DNA of 45,175 nt from UBA9076 sp964418835 (GTDB taxonomy: Bacteria; Bacillota_I; Bacilli_A; Erysipelotrichales; Erysipelotrichaceae), in NCBI GenBank assembly GCA_964418835.1, contig CAYQNJ010000012.1, positions 1 to 45,175 of the forward strand, written 5' to 3'. The position numbers and the translations under genes were made by a program. Positions 41,855 through 45,175 of this stretch are shown in pieces (position 1 is the stretch's first letter; each line of letters opens with the position of its first letter). The notes beneath the pieces are model-generated. The model worked only from the letters and a program-made list of their open reading frames with translations, was not told where the DNA came from and searched no databases.

Positions 41855-43687
41855 TTATAATTTAAATAAATCTTGGTTATCCTTTATAACAATCAATAAA
41901 TCATCCCAACATGTTTCAAGAATATTGAAATAATTTTTATCTTGTTTTAAATAATTTGATTCATTTAATGAATGATCTTTTGAATGTGAGGAATTATAAA
42001 TCTTATAACCTTCTTTTATTAGAGTGTTACATAATTGATATAATTTTTCATCAATAACATCTTTTGAATTTTTAAAATATAATTTGTTAAATATATGATT
42101 AAAGTTATCTAACTTTTTAAAAATATCATAGAAATGTTTATCGTAGGATTTGTCATCATCATATTTTTCAAATATTAATTCAATATCTTTCTCCGTAATA
42201 TTTCCTTGAATATACCTCGACGCAAAGGAAATAAATGAAATACAAATAGTTCTAGAATTATTTGCAAAAGGGATCGTATTTTTATTTGAAGTATTACTTG
42301 CATATTGTTTAACGAATTTTTTTCTAAAGTAATTATCAATATAGAGTAAATCTGATACTATACTAGAAATTTTAGTTTGATTTGAATTAAAAACTAAATT
42401 GTAATAGTTGTCTTGATATAGTGTTGAAGGTTTATTTCTACTTTTTGCTGGTAACTGAAATATAGCAGATAAGCACAATTTACCTACCTCTGCTAAATCA
42501 GTATTTAGGTAGTTCTCTGTATAATTTTTTGGAACTTCTTCTCCTCTTTTTGTTTGATAAAATATACCGGCTTCTCTCATAGCACTTGAAAATCTAACCT
42601 GTTCAGGTGCATTTGCTTTTAGATCAATTTGTTTGATTGGTTTTTGAGAATTTGTTGCTTTAGCAATTTCTAGACTAAACTTATTTTTTTCATCTTCATT
42701 ATTTCCAATTGATTTAATTACCTTACAAGGTAAAAACAAATCATATTCCTTACTTATTTTGCTTTTTGAAATTAATGTAGTTGTTTATCCACCATTTACT
42801 ACTGAAAAATTTTTTAATTTTAATACTTTACCACTAATATCAAAATCATCACATATAATTGTAATTCCATTATTTTTAAACCAAAACCCTGATGGATCTT
42901 CTTGTATTGTATTGTTTATTGCTAAATCAATATCTCTTTTTCTTATATAGTATCTTAAGTTCCTTGATAATAAGTTCGTACTGTGTAAAACATAAAGTTC
43001 TTTTAAAGAAAAAGCAGAAATGTTAACTATAACAGAATCATCTTCATAAAACAAAATATTATTTGGTTCATCTATGATTAACTTACCACTTTCAACAGTT
43101 GGTCTTCTTGATTCTGCCTCTTTAATTTCATCTATAATATCACTATCAAATAAAATTTCTAATTCATACTTTAAATCATCATTAAAATGATCAGAAACTA
43201 TTTTTGTCAATTTGTCTAATCTTATTCTGTTTTTTGATGCACTAGTATAAATAACAAATTTTATTTTTGATTCGTCCCCTACTTCGGAATTTAGTGTCAA
43301 AAATTTATTACTTATTGTTTCTTTAACATACTGATAATTTCCTAACATCATATTGTCATAGAAATCTAACATTTTATGAATAGCTTGAGAAATGTTATCA
43401 CTAGTTATAAATTCATAATATTTTGATTGACAAATTATCAAATCAGAACTTTCAGAGTTAGGATCAGTAAACATAATGTCTACTCCTCCATCATTTACTC
43501 CATCAACAATAGAATCTTCAATTATAAAATCATCAAATTGTAAGGATGGATTTTTATAATAATTATTTTTTAAACATAGAGCAGAAAACACATAATCATC
43601 TGTTTTATCTTTTAAAAATTGATAATTATTCTTAAAAGATGAAACTTTATCAGATATATACTTATATTTATCACTAGTTAATACCAT
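41855..43687 (-). pseudogene. AIPR-family abortive-infection protein, interrupted by an in-frame TAA
   Basis: Two reading frames in the same frame, 300 and 294 residues, are separated only by TAA at 42787-42785; reading through gives about 610 residues, a normal AIPR length. The first part ends FWFKNNGITIICDDF...FSVVNGG, and the codons after TAA read TTTLISKSK. Family members have Gln at this place (VNGGQT), so CAA to TAA is the simplest change. The N-terminal domain has a restriction-type core, NDGGVD (65-70) with QSK (87-89), like Mrr-type PD-(D/E)xK nucleases. The second half keeps EIAKATNSQKPIKQIDLKA, the conserved DL region. No ATG or good ribosome site starts the second half; only TTG exists. 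Confidence 0.85.
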
Positions 43688-43711
43688 TATATAACCTCAC
43701 TTTATTTTATT

Positions 43712-43748
43712 AGATCATAAATACAATTTGATATCAAGATCATAAATA
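43712..43748. repeat. Direct repeat upstream of the AIPR gene
   Basis: AGATCATAAATA occurs at 43712-43723 and again at 43737-43748, 25 bases apart start to start, in the gap between the AIPR gene and the divergent methyltransferase. The AT-rich rest of this gap (to 43847) shows no gene. The repeat may be a regulator's binding site. Confidence 0.5.
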
Positions 43749-43847
43749 ATAACAAGTTTTTTTATTTGTTCTTTTTTATTACCTTATTAGTTTCAATTAA
43801 TAAACATGTAATTTAATAATCAAAATTCTTTATGTTAAAATACACTT

Positions 43848-44519
43848 ATGAAAAATAACCTTCTCTTCCAAGCCCTACTAAAAGCTATCTCAGGTTTTGT
43901 CCTGATACTTTTATTATTGTTTACTCCTGCTGGTAGTTTTAACTACCTCCATGGTTGGTTATTAATAATACTTTTATTTATTCCAATGACATTAATGGGA
44001 ATAGTCTTATATACTAAATATCCTAATATCTTAAAACTACGACTTAAAACTAAGGAAAAAGAAAAAACTCAAATAAACATAATACTACTAAGCAGTATCA
44101 TGTTTATGGCAAGTTTTATAGTTGCTGGTATGAATTATAGATATAAGTGGAATAGTATACCTACTGTTGTAGTTATTATTGCTTCTATTTTGTTTCTAGT
44201 AGGATACTACTTATTCATGGAAGTATTAAAACAAAATGAATTTATATCAAGAGTAGTAGAAATACAAGAAAACCATAAAGTAGTAGATACTGGTCTATAT
44301 GGTATTGTAAGACACCCAATGTACTTATCAACCATATTAATGTTTCTATCAATGCCACTAATACTAAACTCTTTATATTCATTTATCATAATGCTTATAT
44401 ATCCGCTAATATTATCTAAACGAATACAAAATGAAGAACAAGTTTTAGAAAAAGGATTACAAGGCTATAAAGAATATAAACAAAAAGTTAAATTCAAAGT
44501 AATACCTTATATATGGTAA
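43848..44519 (+). CDS. Isoprenylcysteine carboxyl methyltransferase (ICMT)-like membrane protein
   Basis: The 223-residue membrane protein has about five helices and the ICMT/PEMT-type C-terminal motif: VVDTGLYGIVRHPMYLSTI, then RIQNEEQVLEKGLQGYKEY. The RHPMY and EE motifs bind S-adenosylmethionine. Bacterial homologues methylate unknown lipid-like or small substrates. The gene is transcribed away from the AIPR cassette and ends in a bidirectional terminator. Confidence 0.85.
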   Translation: MKNNLLFQALLKAISGFVLILLLLFTPAGSFNYLHGWLLIILLFIPMTLMGIVLYTKYPNILKLRLKTKEKEKTQINIILLSSIMFMASFIVAGMNYRYKWNSIPTVVVIIASILFLVGYYLFMEVLKQNEFISRVVEIQENHKVVDTGLYGIVRHPMYLSTILMFLSMPLILNSLYSFIIMLIYPLILSKRIQNEEQVLEKGLQGYKEYKQKVKFKVIPYIW

Positions 44520-44554
44520 TTAAAAAAATAGAATAAACTTCTATTTTTTTAATT
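44518..44554. terminator. Bidirectional terminator
   Basis: A perfect 16-bp stem (AATTAAAAAAATAGAA / TTCTATTTTTTTAATT) with a five-base loop serves both the ICMT-like gene (plus) and the DUF6591-like gene (minus). Confidence 0.8.
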
Positions 44555-45175
44555 GTTATCATTATGTAAACCAATATAAATTGTATTAAATCCCTCATAT
44601 CTTACATCTAGTTTATAACCATCCTTATTATAAGCATAAAACGAATCTTCGCCTCTGGAATAATCTACTGTAAATCCTTTTTCCTTACAAAGTTCTACAT
44701 AATCATTAAAATCTTTTAATGTTGTATTACCAACCTTTACATTTAAATTATCAACTGTTTCCCATGTAATCTTACCAATGTTTGATTTAGGTATAGGGAT
44801 TAAACTAGCAATATCACTATTTGGCCATACTAATTCACCTAATTCCTCATAAGGAATTAAATCAATATACATTGTATTATTAAATGTATAACTATTAACT
44901 GATATCTTATCACCATTATCATTAAATGCTTGATAATAACCAGAGTAAGATTTCGGTTCTATTACATACCCAAAGTCTTTAACCTGTTTTACATATTTTG
45001 TAAAGTCTAATCTACCTACATTTAAAGCTTGAATATGTAACATATACTCTTCATTAATTTGTACATCTAAAGATCTAATACTAGGTTGAGGTAGTTTTTC
45101 ATTTAAAACCACTTCTGACCAATCATATTGATCTACTATAAAATTATTTAAACTATAAACAAAAGGAATAAATAA
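44549..45175 (-). CDS. DUF6591-like protein with two internal repeats, 5' end outside the window
   Basis: Translation stays open to the right edge, so the gene begins beyond the window; in-frame residues IPFVYSLNNFIVDQYDWSEV precede the first internal methionine-like codon (GTG at 45112). The visible part holds two copies of one domain: LPQP...DFTKYVKQVKDFGYVIEP...YQAFNDNGDKIS and IPIP...DFNDYVELCKEKGFTVDY...FYAYNKDGYKLD. The segment WPNSDIASLIPIPKSNIGKI is what I recall from DUF6591. Members are often lipoproteins or membrane-tethered, but the N-terminus is not visible here. No function is known. Confidence 0.7.
   Translation of the reverse strand, partial: LFIPFVYSLNNFIVDQYDWSEVVLNEKLPQPSIRSLDVQINEEYMLHIQALNVGRLDFTKYVKQVKDFGYVIEPKSYSGYYQAFNDNGDKISVNSYTFNNTMYIDLIPYEELGELVWPNSDIASLIPIPKSNIGKITWETVDNLNVKVGNTTLKDFNDYVELCKEKGFTVDYSRGEDSFYAYNKDGYKLDVRYEGFNTIYIGLHNDNN

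Noticed and set aside
41855..42739. The second half of the AIPR gene as an independent protein
   Set aside because: Its only start is a TTG without a good ribosome binding site, and it is in the same frame as the first half, separated by one stop codon in a conserved motif.
1..45175. CRISPR arrays, tRNA or rRNA genes, insertion sequences
   Set aside because: I saw no regularly spaced repeats, no cloverleaf-like or rRNA-like segment and no transposase or integrase gene.
1..45175. Mollicute genetic code (TGA as Trp)
   Set aside because: Conserved tryptophans such as that in the GH1 motif FLWGGAT are TGG, and the frames are complete under the standard code.

Overview
The window is AT-rich DNA with short intergenic spacers, purine-rich ribosome binding sites, TGG-coded tryptophans and cytoplasmic, PTS and ECF genes typical of low-GC Bacillota. 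A FemABX-type enzyme and a VanZ-like protein imply a peptidoglycan wall. An Erysipelotrichia-like or other gut-type anaerobic member of the Bacilli fits best, but no marker gene fixes the taxon. A run of 100 N (37362-37461) shows this is a draft scaffold.

Left part (1-8 kb, minus strand): a glucuronate operon reads GPH-type symporter, mannonate dehydratase, SDR-type mannonate oxidoreductase, glucuronate isomerase and a GH3 beta-glycosidase. Its promoter carries a CcpA cre-like site and TTGTATACA operators, probably for the nearby FadR-type GntR regulator (8088-8774). A creatininase-family gene sits between the regulator and the operon. From 8 to 13.3 kb follows an ECF transporter operon: fused double ATPase, EcfT, two tandem SAM hydrolases, a small GNAT and the GntR gene. 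A plus-strand MarR/heterodimeric ABC exporter cassette (13.3-17.5 kb) separates these from a candidate S component (17618-18172).

Middle part (18-29 kb, minus strand): beta-glucoside use. A GH4 6-phospho-beta-glucosidase, PTS IIC and a small membrane protein form one unit. Two GH1 enzymes, a HAD phosphatase, IIB, IIA, an AEC transporter and a second IIB form the others. An RpiR-type regulator lies at the head. The IIC and the IIA/IIB proteins are encoded in different operons and probably assemble together.

Right part (29-41 kb): a PPOX flavoprotein diverges from a split HMA/P-type metal ATPase pair across a perfect FNR-type palindrome. Then come housekeeping and accessory genes: pta, mntP, vanZ, femX, pyridoxamine kinase, an IlvD/Edd dehydratase cut by the N gap, glycerate kinase, an EFR1 ferredoxin-flavodoxin, a HAD phosphatase and an aldo/keto reductase.

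Right end (41.4-45.2 kb): an accessory patch holds an AIPR-type abortive-infection nuclease gene, followed by a DpnD/PcfM-like 51-aa gene and an unknown 60-aa gene. The AIPR gene is broken by a single in-frame TAA at the glutamine position of its VNGGQT motif. An ICMT-like methyltransferase and a DUF6591-like protein running off the edge end the window. The most interesting leads are the interrupted AIPR cassette, the ECF/SAM-hydrolase operon and the shared operator motifs.
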